Source of the DNA: JASJAR01 sp038530285
GTDB lineage: Bacteria; Pseudomonadota; Alphaproteobacteria; Rhodobacterales; Rhodobacteraceae
DNA length: 64,000 bases
Reading direction: 5' to 3'
NCBI GenBank assembly: GCA_038530285.1
Contig: JBCBCY010000004.1
Span: 62,001 to 126,000, forward strand
The notes beneath the pieces were generated by a model. That model was given only the letters and a program-made list of their open reading frames with translations, had not been told where the DNA came from and did no database searches. Below, piece after piece: positions 52,354 through 61,308 of the stretch (the first letter of the stretch is position 1; each line of letters starts with the position of its first letter). The translations under genes and the position numbers were made by a program.

Positions 52354-53217
52354 ATGACACCCGACATTCACGCCTTTTTTGACGATGCCACCAACACAAT
52401 TTCCTATGTTGTCTGCGACCCGGCGGGGTCTGCGGCGGCCATTATCGACAGTGTTCTGGACTTTGACTACGCCGCCGGGCGCACCGACACCCGGTCCGCC
52501 GATGCGATCATTGCCTTTGTGAGAGACAAGGATTTGCGCATTGAATGGATCCTTGAAACCCATGTGCACGCCGATCACCTGTCGGCCGCGCCCTACCTGC
52601 AACAGCATCTTGGCGGTAAGATCGGCATCGGCGACCAGATCCGTCTGGTGCAGGACACCTTCGGCAAGGTGTTCAACGAAGGCACCGCCTTCCAACGCGA
52701 CGGGTCGCAATTCGATGCGCTGTTTTCGGATGGGGATACGGTGCAAATCGGCCAGATGCGGGTCGATGTGATGCATACGCCCGGTCACACCCCAGCCTGC
52801 CTGACATATGTGATCGGCGATGCGGCCTTTGTCGGCGATACGCTGTTCATGCCCGATTTCGGCACCGCGCGCTGCGATTTTCCCGGTGGGTCCGCCGAAG
52901 ACCTCTATCGGTCGATCCAGCGCATCCTGACCCTGCCTGATGATACGCGGATTTTCGTAGGCCACGATTACAAGGCCCCCGGGCGCGATCACTTCGCCTG
53001 GGAAACCACGGTGGGCGCCCAAAAGGCCAAGAATGTGCATGTGGGCGGTGAAACCGACCAGGCCGATTTTGTCGCCATGCGCCAAGCCCGCGACGCCACC
53101 TTGTCGATGCCGCGGCTGATTGTGCCGTCGCTGCAAGTCAATATGCGGGCCGGCAACATGCCCGAACCGGACGCGCAGGGCGATGTCTTCATCAAAGTCC
53201 CGGTCAACAAGCTCTAG
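52354..53217 (+). CDS. MBL-fold persulfide dioxygenase (Blh/ETHE1-like)
   Basis: Metallo-beta-lactamase-fold enzyme of 287 residues. HVHADH motif at 70-75, with further ligands in TPGHTP, GDTLF and VGHDY. The group (Blh, ETHE1) oxidises glutathione persulfide to sulfite with one iron. It starts 257 bases after the small acidic gene. The DUF442 protein that follows is fused to Blh in several other bacteria, supporting a joint role in sulfide detoxification. Confidence 0.9.
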   Translation: MTPDIHAFFDDATNTISYVVCDPAGSAAAIIDSVLDFDYAAGRTDTRSADAIIAFVRDKDLRIEWILETHVHADHLSAAPYLQQHLGGKIGIGDQIRLVQDTFGKVFNEGTAFQRDGSQFDALFSDGDTVQIGQMRVDVMHTPGHTPACLTYVIGDAAFVGDTLFMPDFGTARCDFPGGSAEDLYRSIQRILTLPDDTRIFVGHDYKAPGRDHFAWETTVGAQKAKNVHVGGETDQADFVAMRQARDATLSMPRLIVPSLQVNMRAGNMPEPDAQGDVFIKVPVNKL

Positions 53218-53220
53218 CGC

Positions 53221-53646
53221 ATGACCCGTATCGAACTCACCGCGGCCTATTCCGTCTCCGGCCAGCTTCTGCCCGAAGACATGGGCCCGCTCGCCGCAGC
53301 CGGGATCACCACAGTGGTCAACAACCGGCCCGACCATGAAGTCCCGCCCGACCTGTCAAGCGCGGCCCTGCGCGCGGCCGCCGAAGCCGCGGGGATGACG
53401 TTCGTCGACAACCCGGTCGTGGCCCAGGCGCTCGGCGCCGATGTCGGGGCCCGCCAGCGCGACGCGGCGGATGCCGCCCAAGGTCCTGTGCATGCCTATT
53501 GCGCGTCCGGCATGCGCTCTGCGGTGGCCTGGGCCCTGGGGGAAGCGGGCCGGATGGATGTTGATGATATTCTCGCCGCGACCGACAAGGCGGGGTTCTC
53601 GCTTGGCGGATTGCGCGACATCCTGACAACCCTCAACCAGGGTTAG
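53221..53646 (+). CDS. DUF442/TIGR01244 sulfurtransferase-like protein
   Basis: Protein of 141 residues with the DSP-like loop YCASGMRS (Cys94, Arg99) and VVNNRPDHE near 32. Sulfurtransferases of this group feed persulfide to Blh. It lies three bases after the dioxygenase gene, so translation is coupled. Confidence 0.88.
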   Translation: MTRIELTAAYSVSGQLLPEDMGPLAAAGITTVVNNRPDHEVPPDLSSAALRAAAEAAGMTFVDNPVVAQALGADVGARQRDAADAAQGPVHAYCASGMRSAVAWALGEAGRMDVDDILAATDKAGFSLGGLRDILTTLNQG

Positions 53647-53650
53647 CGCC

Positions 53651-54865
53651 CTATTCAAGCGGCGGCAGATCGGGCAAGTCCGGCAGACCACCCGCCGGCA
53701 GATCCGGCAGGTCGGGAAGATCCCCGCCCGGCAGATCCGGCAGGTCCCCACCCGGCAGATCCGGCAAATCCGGCAAGTCACCACCGGGTAGGTCCGGCAG
53801 ATCGGGAAGGCCCCCACCCGGCAGGTCCGGCAAACCCGGCAGATCGGGCAGGTCCCCGCCGCCCGGAAGCCCCGGCAAATCAGGCAAGCCCGGATCCGAC
53901 GCGGGCAAATCGCCAGCACCCAGACCCGCGATATCACCAGCAGCACTCCCCGCCGCCCCGCCAAGCGCCATTGACGCGAGCCCCGTGGCAGTTTCAAGGT
54001 CAATATCCCCGTTCAGGTTCAGCCGAATGGCGCGCTGTCCACCCGCCTGGCCCAACCGGGCCCCCGTCACCAGCTTGCCGCCAAAAGCCTCAACCCGGCT
54101 GTGAGACAAACGCGAGCGCGGCACTTCCAGCGTGTCGCCCGGCTTCAACTGACGCACCCAGCCAATTGGTACCATCGTGCGTTCCAACACCACATCCATC
54201 CGCGCCCGCGCCGCCATCACCGTATCGGTCAGCGCCGCCTTCGTGCGCGCCGCCCCGGCATGCGTCTGCTGGCCAGAGGACCGTGCGGCAATCGTCAGGG
54301 TTCCGATCTTGGCACCCCCATCAAACCCCAGTTGCAGCCCGGCGACCGAAAACCGGCCGTCATCAAGTGCCAGTTCAACCGCACGACGATCGGCCATGCG
54401 CCCCGTCACCCGCAAACTCGCCCAGGGGGGTGGCAGTTCATCGCGCGTCTGGGTTTCTTCTTCAGACGCTGCAATCCAGCGGTCGATCATCGGGGCCACA
54501 ACGGCGGCATCGGTGCGCGTGCCTGTCCGCTCCGGCGCCGCCGCTTCAGACACCCGGCCAAGCGTCTGCGCTTCGATCAGCGCGGCCATGACATTGATGT
54601 CGATATGCGCGATCCCGTCAAAATCATCCCCCGCAGCCAGCCGCAGGATCAACCCGCTTTCGCCCAGCTCATCAAGGAGCTTTGCCAAGGGCTGTTCATG
54701 CTGTTTGGCGCGGATAAGACCAACCTCAACCCCGATCTCTTCATCTGCAGCGCGCGGCACAACCACCTGCCAGATCCCCGACCACGGCGATTTCGCCGTG
54801 TCCCGGGTCCCGTCGGCCGGATGCGCCATTCTGCGCAGAACATTTGAGGTCTCGGTTTCGCTCAT
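53651..54865 (-). CDS. FliM/FliN C-terminal (SpoA) domain protein with LPDLPGG tail
   Basis: Protein of 404 residues. A SpoA domain (about 220-300) is seen as MDVVLERTMVPIGWVRQL and LKPGDTLEVPRS, the pattern of FliN and type III secretion C-ring proteins. The N-terminal half has the general feel of FliM but no CheY-binding motif. From about 325 to the end come tandem LPDLPGG-type units. No other flagellar gene is in the window. It may be a switch component made for a remote flagellar cluster or a separate structure. ATG 54865 used; GTG two codons earlier possible. Confidence 0.8.
   Translation of the reverse strand: MSETETSNVLRRMAHPADGTRDTAKSPWSGIWQVVVPRAADEEIGVEVGLIRAKQHEQPLAKLLDELGESGLILRLAAGDDFDGIAHIDINVMAALIEAQTLGRVSEAAAPERTGTRTDAAVVAPMIDRWIAASEEETQTRDELPPPWASLRVTGRMADRRAVELALDDGRFSVAGLQLGFDGGAKIGTLTIAARSSGQQTHAGAARTKAALTDTVMAARARMDVVLERTMVPIGWVRQLKPGDTLEVPRSRLSHSRVEAFGGKLVTGARLGQAGGQRAIRLNLNGDIDLETATGLASMALGGAAGSAAGDIAGLGAGDLPASDPGLPDLPGLPGGGDLPDLPGLPDLPGGGLPDLPDLPGGDLPDLPDLPGGDLPDLPGGDLPDLPDLPAGGLPDLPDLPPLE
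53660..53893 (-). repeat. Coding tandem repeat, LPDLPGG units
   Basis: DNA of 9-15 bp units with the core GGCAGATCCGGCAGGTC on the plus strand, encoding Leu-Pro-Asp-Leu-Pro with Gly-Gly spacers. The slightly different units look prone to slip. Confidence 0.75.
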
Positions 54866-54925
54866 CACCAATCGGGCCGGTTCCCACGCGCCCCGGATCG
54901 CACAGATTGGTTAGCAACTGGTTAT

Positions 54926-57601
54926 TTATTCCGCCGCCTGCGCCTCAAGCGCGCGCGGCAGGGTCACCCGGAAAGCGCCCCCCTGCTGGCCCGGCAAATA
55001 GCGGATCGACCCGTGCAGGCGGCCCATGATCTCGCGGCAAATCGCTAGACCAAGCCCCGCCGAGCCCGCCGCGTGCTGGTCCGACAAGCGACTGAATTTT
55101 TCAAAGATCAACTCGCGGTCAGCATCCGGCACCCCCGGCCCGCTGTCGATGAAATCCACCGTCACGCGGTCCCCCCCATCGCGCGTGACGATCCGCAGCC
55201 GCCGCGCATCCTCACCGGCATATTTTGCGGCATTGGTGATCAGATTGATAAACACCTGGCTCAACCGGTCTGGGTCCGTCGTCACTCGCAGGTCTGCGCC
55301 CGCTCCGTCGGTTTCAACCACCAGCCCCAGATCCCTGGCCCCTGACGCAATCAGCGCGCCCGCGATCACCTCGCCCACCGGCACATCGGCGGTGTTCAGC
55401 GACACCTGGCCGTTTTCCAGAACGCTCAGATCCAACAGGTCATCAAGGAGCCGGGTCAAGCGCACCGCCTCATCATGGATCACGCCCGCATAGCGCTGAC
55501 GGTCTGCGGGGTCCAACGTGTCGGTCTGGCGCAGGATTTCCGAAAACGCCCGGATTGACGTCATCGGCGTGCGCAATTCATGGCTGATCTGGCTTAAAAA
55601 CGCGTCCTTCTGAACGCCAAGGGCGGTCAGCTTGTCATTGGCCACCTGCAATTGGCGCGCGGTGCGCCCCAGTTCCAGCGATTTGGCCTCCAGCTGGCTG
55701 GAATATTCCATGATCTGCTGGGCTTCATCGGCCACCTTCATCAGATCAGCCACCGACACTGACGCCGCCCCGCTCATCTGGCTGACCATCGCGTGGGCCG
55801 TCGCACCGCCAACCGATCCCGCCAGCATCCGTTCAAGCCGTTCAAGGAATTCGGGCGTCACATCGGGCAGATAGCCGTCCTTGCCCTGATCGGCGGCTTC
55901 GGCCTCAAACAGCTTTTGCGCGTCCCGCCCGCCGACAATGCGTTGCGCCATCACCAGAAGCTCTTCGCCCTCCACCTGTCCGGCCGACCATCCCCGGGCC
56001 GAGCCCACGGGCCCCAATGCGTTGACGTAAGCCGCGCCCTGCAATCGTTCCAACGGGGTGGGAAATGACATCAGCGATCCGGTGATAAAGGCGACCACGT
56101 TGAACAGCATCGACCAGATGACCGAATGCACCAGCGGGTCCAACCCCTCGATCCCGAACAGGGCCTGGGGGCGCAACGCCGCAATGCCCCAGGGACCCTC
56201 GGCCATCACCGCAGCCGAGATCACCCCGGCCTCACCGAAACTGGGCAAGAACATCGTCCAGGCCCAGATGGTGAACCCGGTGATGACGCCGGCCGCAGCC
56301 CCGACCCGGGTGGCCGCGCGCCAGAACAGCCCGCCCAGAAGTGCCGGCAACACCTGCGCGACCCCCGCAAACGAGATCAGGCCGATGGCCGCAAGGGCCG
56401 CCCCGCCGCCCGACAAGCGAAAATACAAATAGCCAAGCAGCAACACCGCCGCGATTGAGAACCGCCGTGCGGTCAGCGCCACCTGACGCAGGTCGCCCGA
56501 CATCGCCGCACCAGGGGCAGACGACCGCAACCAAAGCGGGACCACGATATGGTTCGACACCATGGTCGACACGGCAATGGCCGCAACAATCACCATCGAC
56601 GTGGCCGACGAAAACCCACCCAGAAACGCAAGCATCGCCAATCCGTCACGATCAAGCGCCAGCGGCACGGTCAACACGAACATATCCGGGTTCGATCCCG
56701 CCGGCATCATCGCCAGACCGACAACCGCAATCGGCACGACAAACAGGCTCATCAACAAAAGGTACAGCGGAAACGCCCAGGCTGCCGTGGCCAACTGGCG
56801 CTGATCGGCGTTTTCCACGACCATCACATGAAACATCCGCGGCAGGCATAAAAACGCAGCCCCCGCCAGGAAGGTCAGCGTCAGCCAGCGTTCGGGGCGC
56901 ACATCCCAATCGCGAATGGGCGAGGCATCGATCATATCCAATGTGGCCCCGGGGCCCCCGGCCACGACGAACACCACGAAAATACCCACAGCCAGCAAAG
57001 CGACGAGCTTGACGATAGCCTCCAGTGCGATGGCCGCGACCACGCCGTGGTGACGCTCGTTCACGTCCAGACGCCGGGTCCCGAAGACGATCGTGAACAG
57101 CGCCAGCCCCACCGCACACCACAACGCGGTGGCGTTCATACTGTCCGGCCCGCCTTCGGAAAACACCGCAAATGACAGCGTCACCGATTGCAGCTGCAAC
57201 GCGATATAAGGCGTCGTGCCAATCAACGCGATCAGCGTCACCAGCCCCCCCAGCACCGGAGATTTCCCGTAGCGCGACGATATCAGGTCCGCGATCGACG
57301 TGATCCGCTGGCTCCGCCCGATCCAGACCAACCGCCGCAGCAAGACCCACCACATCAGCATCACCAGCGTCGGGCCCAGATAGATCGTGACAAACTCCAG
57401 CCCCGACCGGGCGGCGTAGCCGACCGCGCCGTAAAACGTCCAGGCGGTGCAATAGATCGACAGCGCCAGCGTATAAACCAGCGGCGAGCGCAACAGCTTC
57501 CTGGCCCGGTCGCTGCGCTGGCGTTCGGCCAGAAACGCCACGACAAACAGGATGCCCACATAGGTCAGCGAGATCCCGACAAGAAGGTTGAACGACAACA
57601 T
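54926..57601 (-). CDS. SLC5-type solute symporter fused to a sensor histidine kinase
   Basis: Protein of 891 residues in the CrbS/CbrA class. Residues 1 to about 515 form a sodium/solute symporter-like 13-helix domain; then a linker of about 130 residues, HisKA with phospho-acceptor His674 (ISHELRTPMT), and HATPase (NLITNAAKYAGE, DSGPGVPD, GLGLAIC). Such sensors detect or import acetate, amino acids or other small acids. A receiver gene (57904) is likely its partner. The TGATG overlap with the small gene upstream shows operon structure. Confidence 0.93.
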   Translation of the reverse strand: MLSFNLLVGISLTYVGILFVVAFLAERQRSDRARKLLRSPLVYTLALSIYCTAWTFYGAVGYAARSGLEFVTIYLGPTLVMLMWWVLLRRLVWIGRSQRITSIADLISSRYGKSPVLGGLVTLIALIGTTPYIALQLQSVTLSFAVFSEGGPDSMNATALWCAVGLALFTIVFGTRRLDVNERHHGVVAAIALEAIVKLVALLAVGIFVVFVVAGGPGATLDMIDASPIRDWDVRPERWLTLTFLAGAAFLCLPRMFHVMVVENADQRQLATAAWAFPLYLLLMSLFVVPIAVVGLAMMPAGSNPDMFVLTVPLALDRDGLAMLAFLGGFSSATSMVIVAAIAVSTMVSNHIVVPLWLRSSAPGAAMSGDLRQVALTARRFSIAAVLLLGYLYFRLSGGGAALAAIGLISFAGVAQVLPALLGGLFWRAATRVGAAAGVITGFTIWAWTMFLPSFGEAGVISAAVMAEGPWGIAALRPQALFGIEGLDPLVHSVIWSMLFNVVAFITGSLMSFPTPLERLQGAAYVNALGPVGSARGWSAGQVEGEELLVMAQRIVGGRDAQKLFEAEAADQGKDGYLPDVTPEFLERLERMLAGSVGGATAHAMVSQMSGAASVSVADLMKVADEAQQIMEYSSQLEAKSLELGRTARQLQVANDKLTALGVQKDAFLSQISHELRTPMTSIRAFSEILRQTDTLDPADRQRYAGVIHDEAVRLTRLLDDLLDLSVLENGQVSLNTADVPVGEVIAGALIASGARDLGLVVETDGAGADLRVTTDPDRLSQVFINLITNAAKYAGEDARRLRIVTRDGGDRVTVDFIDSGPGVPDADRELIFEKFSRLSDQHAAGSAGLGLAICREIMGRLHGSIRYLPGQQGGAFRVTLPRALEAQAAE

Positions 57602-57885
57602 CAGCCGCGGTCTCGGTCGCTGCCCGGCTCGCCATGGTCACCTGTGCCGACCGCCTTGATCACCGCGCGCGACAATACCGCCATCAGGATGATCAGCACC
57701 CCCCAGGCCACAAAAAGATACAAAAGACCACGCGATGTCAGCCCCGTGCCGGACCACAGCACCGGCAAAAAGAACACCACTGCCCCAAGAACCGGAACAA
57801 GTTTGACCGCATCGATCAAACGGCGACGCCTGTAGGTTCGCCGTTCCAGAAACAGGGTCGAGACTGGCTTGTCGGCGTCACTCAT
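57601..57885 (-). CDS. Small two-helix membrane protein, 94 aa
   Basis: Basic N terminus (RRTYRRRRLIDAVK) followed by two helices (about 25-45 and 50-75). Similar small proteins accompany SLC5-type transporters and may help assembly. The ATG at 57885 lies in the last unit of a 13-bp triplicated repeat; a GTG at 57894 is possible. It overlaps the sensor gene by one base. Confidence 0.75.
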   Translation of the reverse strand: MSDADKPVSTLFLERRTYRRRRLIDAVKLVPVLGAVVFFLPVLWSGTGLTSRGLLYLFVAWGVLIILMAVLSRAVIKAVGTGDHGEPGSDRDRG

Positions 57886-57911
57886 CTGCGTCACTCATCT
57901 GCGTCACTCAT
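57873..57911 (-). repeat. 13-bp tandem triplication over the gene junction
   Basis: Unit ATGAGTGACGCAG on the minus strand, three times at 57899-57911, 57886-57898 and 57873-57885. Each unit carries an ATG and a TGA; the first holds the receiver stop, the last the start of the membrane protein. Confidence 0.85.
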
Positions 57912-58314
57912 CGGCGGCCTCGCCTGCCGCCCGCAGCGCCGGACGCCCAGTGCGGGTCAACTCGCGCACCGTGTCCAGCACTTCCGCGTTTGAGAACGGC
58001 TTTGTCATGAACCGGTCCGCCCCGACCTTCAGCGCAAGCTCGCGGTCCATGGATTGCCCCCGCGCGGTCAGCATCAAAACGGGAATAGCCTGGGTCGCAG
58101 GCGCAGCCCTCAGATCGGCCAGGATGTCATAGCCCGACCGGTTCGGCAGCATCACATCAAGAATGATCAGATCGGGGCGCCGTCGTGCGACCGCGTCCAG
58201 CGCGGTTGCCCCGTCTGAATGGGTATCAACGGCCCAGCCATCGCGCGACAGGATAAACCGCACCGCCTCAATAATATTGGGCTCATCTTCAATGATAAGC
58301 ACGCGTCCAGCCAC
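57904..58314 (-). CDS. Receiver-only response regulator
   Basis: Receiver domain of 136 residues with acidic pair Glu9-Asp10, phospho-acceptor Asp53 (LILDVM), Thr in MLTARG and Lys in FMTKPF. It has no DNA-binding domain, so it acts by protein contact or phosphotransfer. The GTG at 58314 follows a strong GGGGAGG ribosome site. Its kinase is probably the SLC5-type sensor encoded in the same operon. Confidence 0.88.
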   Translation of the reverse strand: MAGRVLIIEDEPNIIEAVRFILSRDGWAVDTHSDGATALDAVARRRPDLIILDVMLPNRSGYDILADLRAAPATQAIPVLMLTARGQSMDRELALKVGADRFMTKPFSNAEVLDTVRELTRTGRPALRAAGEAADE

Positions 58315-58396
58315 AATCGTCCTCCCCATCGGATCGTGCTTGATTTATGTGACTATGGCCGACCGACCCAGCCGATGTCAAAGCGCGCCCTGCGCA

Positions 58397-59569
58397 TTAT
58401 GGGTCCAGATTGGGCAATACCAGCATCATCGCTTTCACCGTGCCGCCTTTCTGGGTTTCCCCGATGGCCCAGACGCGGAACTCTTCCCAAGACGCGCCGC
58501 GGCGCCCCAGAACGTGCACCTCAGCCCGCCCGGGCTGTTCCAATGCCGCATAAAGCGGCCACAACAGGCGTGCGGCCCCAAACCGCGGCACCGTGAACCC
58601 CGGTGTCTGGCGCCGCAAGACCACGGCCCCGTCCGCGTCCGTCTTCACCAGACCGGCCCCAAGCTCAGGGGCCGCAGCAAGGCGCCGCAAGATCAGCGCC
58701 AAGCGCAGGTCAAACCTGTCCGCCAGCCGAAACGGATCAGAACCGCAGTCGTCCATGGCCCGGCGCAACGCGCTGAGCGGCAGGGCTTGGGCATCTTGCG
58801 CCACGTCCCGAACATGGTCTGCCACAATGTCAAACGCCGCCCCCTCGCCCAGATCGGCCCGCGCTTTGGTGATCACCTGCTGGGCCACACCGGGCGCGTC
58901 TTCCAGCGGCGCCAGCACCGACCAATCGCCCAGCCAGGCTTCGGCCGTCTCAACCGGGTCGGCCGCCTCAAGTCCGCCGGGGGTCCCTTCAAGATCGCCG
59001 GCCAGTGTTTCTGTTGCCTCTGCCAGGCGTTGGCTTTCTTCATAAAGATTACGGTGAAACCGGCGTTGCCAGGCGGGCTCGACAGGGTCATCGCCCGCCA
59101 GAATACCCGCCGTCGAGCGGATCGCGGTCACCGTCGACAGGATGTTGTGGATCGATGCCGCAAGCACGGGGTCGCGGCGCATCCGGTCGGCCATCACCGT
59201 AATCCGCTGTTCCAGGGTCGCGGCCTGATCGGCCTGAGCAATCACCAGATCCGCCCAGCCGGGAAACCGCAGCACAAATTCGTCCGCCTGCTCCGCCTCG
59301 GGCGCGGCCCCGCCCCGCTGGCCCGCCGCGATGGCCCGCAAGCGCGCCAGATCGGCCGCCTCGACCCCCGCGCTTAGGCTTTCGGGCGTGACCTCAAGCG
59401 TCTGGGCGAAATCTGCGATCAGCTTGCCGCCGATGCGTCGGCGACCATGCTCGATCAGGTTCAGATAGCTCGGAGAAATCCCGCAAGCCTTGGCCAGTTC
59501 GGTTTGTTTCAACCCCTGTTCCAGCCGGGACCGACGGATTCTGGCGCCCACAAGACCTGACACAGACAT
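58397..59569 (-). CDS. RamB/ScfR-type transcriptional regulator
   Basis: Regulator of 390 residues with an N-terminal XRE helix-turn-helix (about 10-60, LKQTELAKACGISPSYLNLIE) and a C-terminal DUF2083 domain of the short-chain fatty acyl regulators (RamB, PrpC regulator family). The ATG at 59569 follows AGGAG. The family reacts to acetyl- or propionyl-CoA state. Three TTTTACAAAR sites lie in its upstream region, shared with the importer operon. Confidence 0.88.
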   Translation of the reverse strand: MSVSGLVGARIRRSRLEQGLKQTELAKACGISPSYLNLIEHGRRRIGGKLIADFAQTLEVTPESLSAGVEAADLARLRAIAAGQRGGAAPEAEQADEFVLRFPGWADLVIAQADQAATLEQRITVMADRMRRDPVLAASIHNILSTVTAIRSTAGILAGDDPVEPAWQRRFHRNLYEESQRLAEATETLAGDLEGTPGGLEAADPVETAEAWLGDWSVLAPLEDAPGVAQQVITKARADLGEGAAFDIVADHVRDVAQDAQALPLSALRRAMDDCGSDPFRLADRFDLRLALILRRLAAAPELGAGLVKTDADGAVVLRRQTPGFTVPRFGAARLLWPLYAALEQPGRAEVHVLGRRGASWEEFRVWAIGETQKGGTVKAMMLVLPNLDP

Positions 59570-59617
59570 CGAAAACTCCTTGCAAAGAAAGGCTTTGCTG
59601 CAGCTGCAAGAAAACAA

Positions 59618-59730
59618 TTTTACAAAGCCAGCAGCCCGGTAGTCTATTTTTTTACAAAAAATGCGTTGGTTGCAAGCCACTTATTGCGCAGTTTTCAGAT
59701 TTCCGGCGATATTGCAGATACTTTGTAAAA
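59618..59730. promoter_or_regulatory. Three TTTTACAAAR motifs between scfR-like and liv-like genes
   Basis: TTTTACAAAG at 59618-59627, TTTTACAAAA at 59650-59659, and CTTTGTAAAA (reverse form) at 59721-59730. RamB-type regulators recognise TTTGCAAA-like half sites, so these are candidate operators for autoregulation and for the divergent importer. Confidence 0.65.
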
Positions 59731-59805
59731 AGTGCCGGGCCCCGAGGAGGAAGGGGCTGGCGGACCCCCGTCAGAACACCGGTATCACCACTTGGGAGGA
59801 TCTTA

Positions 59806-61194
59806 ATGTCCAAATCCAACTTCACGCGTCGCGGTCTGATGAAGACTTCGGCCATGGCAGGCGCAGGCCTGGCCGTGCCTACGATTTTCACCGGAGCGTC
59901 CTGGGCTGGCAGCCACACCGGCTTCACCAACGCGCCACAGGGCTCGACCGTCACGCTGGGCTTCAACGTGCCCCAGTCGGGTGCCTACGCCGACGAAGGT
60001 GCCGACGAGTTGCGCGCTTACGAACTGGCCGTTGAGCACCTGAACGGTGGCGGTGACGGCGGCATGCTGAACACCTTCTCGTCGAAAGCCATCGACGGCA
60101 CCGGGATCCTCGGCAAGAAAGTCGAATACGTCACCGGCGACACGCAGACAAAATCTGACGCAGCGCGCGCTTCGGCCCGCTCGATGATCGAAAAAGACGG
60201 CGCCGTGATGATCACGGGCGGCTCGTCCTCGGGTGTGGCTGTTGCTGTGCAGGCGCTGTGCCAGGAAGCCGGCGTCATCTTCATGGCGGGCCTGACCCAC
60301 TCGAACGACACGACCGGTAAGGACAAAAAGGCCAATGGCTTCCGCCATTTCTTCAACTCCTACATGTCGGGCGCGGCCCTCGCACCTGTGCTGTCGAATG
60401 CCTACGGCACCGACCGCAAAGCCTATCACCTGACGGCTGACTACAACTGGGGCTACACGACCGAAGAAGCCGTGCGCACCTCGACCGAAGCGATCGGCTG
60501 GGAAACGGTCAACACCGTGCTGACCCCGCTGACCGAGACCGATTTCTCGTCCTACATCGCACCGGTCATGCAGTCTGGCGCAGACGTTCTGGTTCTGAAC
60601 CACTACGGCGGCAACATGGTGAACTCGCTCACCAACGCCGTTCAGTTCGGCCTGCGTGACGCGGTTGCCAATGGCAAGAACTTCGAAATCATCGTGCCGC
60701 TGTATTCGCGCTTGATGGCGAAGGGTGCAGGTGCCAACGTGAAAGGCATCTTTGGTTCGACAAACTGGCACTGGTCGCTGGCCCAGGGCTTCACAACACC
60801 CGACGGCACCGAAGTCGCACCCGACCCCGCGTCGGCGGCCTTCGTTCAGTCCTTCGGGTCGAAGTACGGCTTCCCGCCCAGCCAGGCGGCACACACCTGC
60901 TATGTGCAGGCGCTCTTGTACGCTGATGCGGTCAACCGGGCCGGCTCGTTCAACCCATGTGCTGTCTCCGAAGCGCTCGAAGGCTTCGAATTCGACGGCA
61001 TGGGCAACGGCCCAACGCTGTACCGCGCCGAAGACCACCAGTGCTTCAAGGACGTTCTTGTGGTGCGCGGGAAAGAGAACCCGACATCCGAGTTCGACCT
61101 TCTCGAAGTGGTTGAGGTTACACCTGCCAGCCAGGTCACCTACGACGCATCGATCTTTGGCGGCGACCTGGGGTCCTGTAACCCCGGCGCCTAA
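59806..61194 (+). CDS. Branched-chain/amide-type ABC substrate-binding protein
   Basis: Periplasmic binding protein of 462 residues in the LivK family, with a Tat signal (TRRGLMKTSA). Domains follow the Leu/Ile/Val type receptor, including VTLGFNVPQSGAYADEG near 50 and ITGGSSSGVAVAVQALCQEAGV. The family also binds urea, amides and short acids; the ScfR context suggests something metabolised via short acyl-CoA. The first gene of a Liv-type importer operon. Confidence 0.9.
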   Translation: MSKSNFTRRGLMKTSAMAGAGLAVPTIFTGASWAGSHTGFTNAPQGSTVTLGFNVPQSGAYADEGADELRAYELAVEHLNGGGDGGMLNTFSSKAIDGTGILGKKVEYVTGDTQTKSDAARASARSMIEKDGAVMITGGSSSGVAVAVQALCQEAGVIFMAGLTHSNDTTGKDKKANGFRHFFNSYMSGAALAPVLSNAYGTDRKAYHLTADYNWGYTTEEAVRTSTEAIGWETVNTVLTPLTETDFSSYIAPVMQSGADVLVLNHYGGNMVNSLTNAVQFGLRDAVANGKNFEIIVPLYSRLMAKGAGANVKGIFGSTNWHWSLAQGFTTPDGTEVAPDPASAAFVQSFGSKYGFPPSQAAHTCYVQALLYADAVNRAGSFNPCAVSEALEGFEFDGMGNGPTLYRAEDHQCFKDVLVVRGKENPTSEFDLLEVVEVTPASQVTYDASIFGGDLGSCNPGA

Positions 61195-61205
61195 TCCAGA
61201 TCACG

Positions 61206-61227
61206 GCGGGGCCGTTCGCGGCCCCGC
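61206..61227 (+). promoter_or_regulatory. Intercistronic hairpin with TTCG loop
   Basis: Perfect 9-bp G/C stem closing a TTCG tetraloop, 11 bases past the receptor stop, with no T-run. Likely protects receptor mRNA from 3' decay rather than ending transcription. Confidence 0.75.
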
Positions 61228-61308
61228 TCATTTCCTCCCCGGAGGATCCCAAAAAACCACTCGCCGTGCCATGGGGGCGCGCGATCCCCGCAACCCGGAG
61301 GGAGCGAC

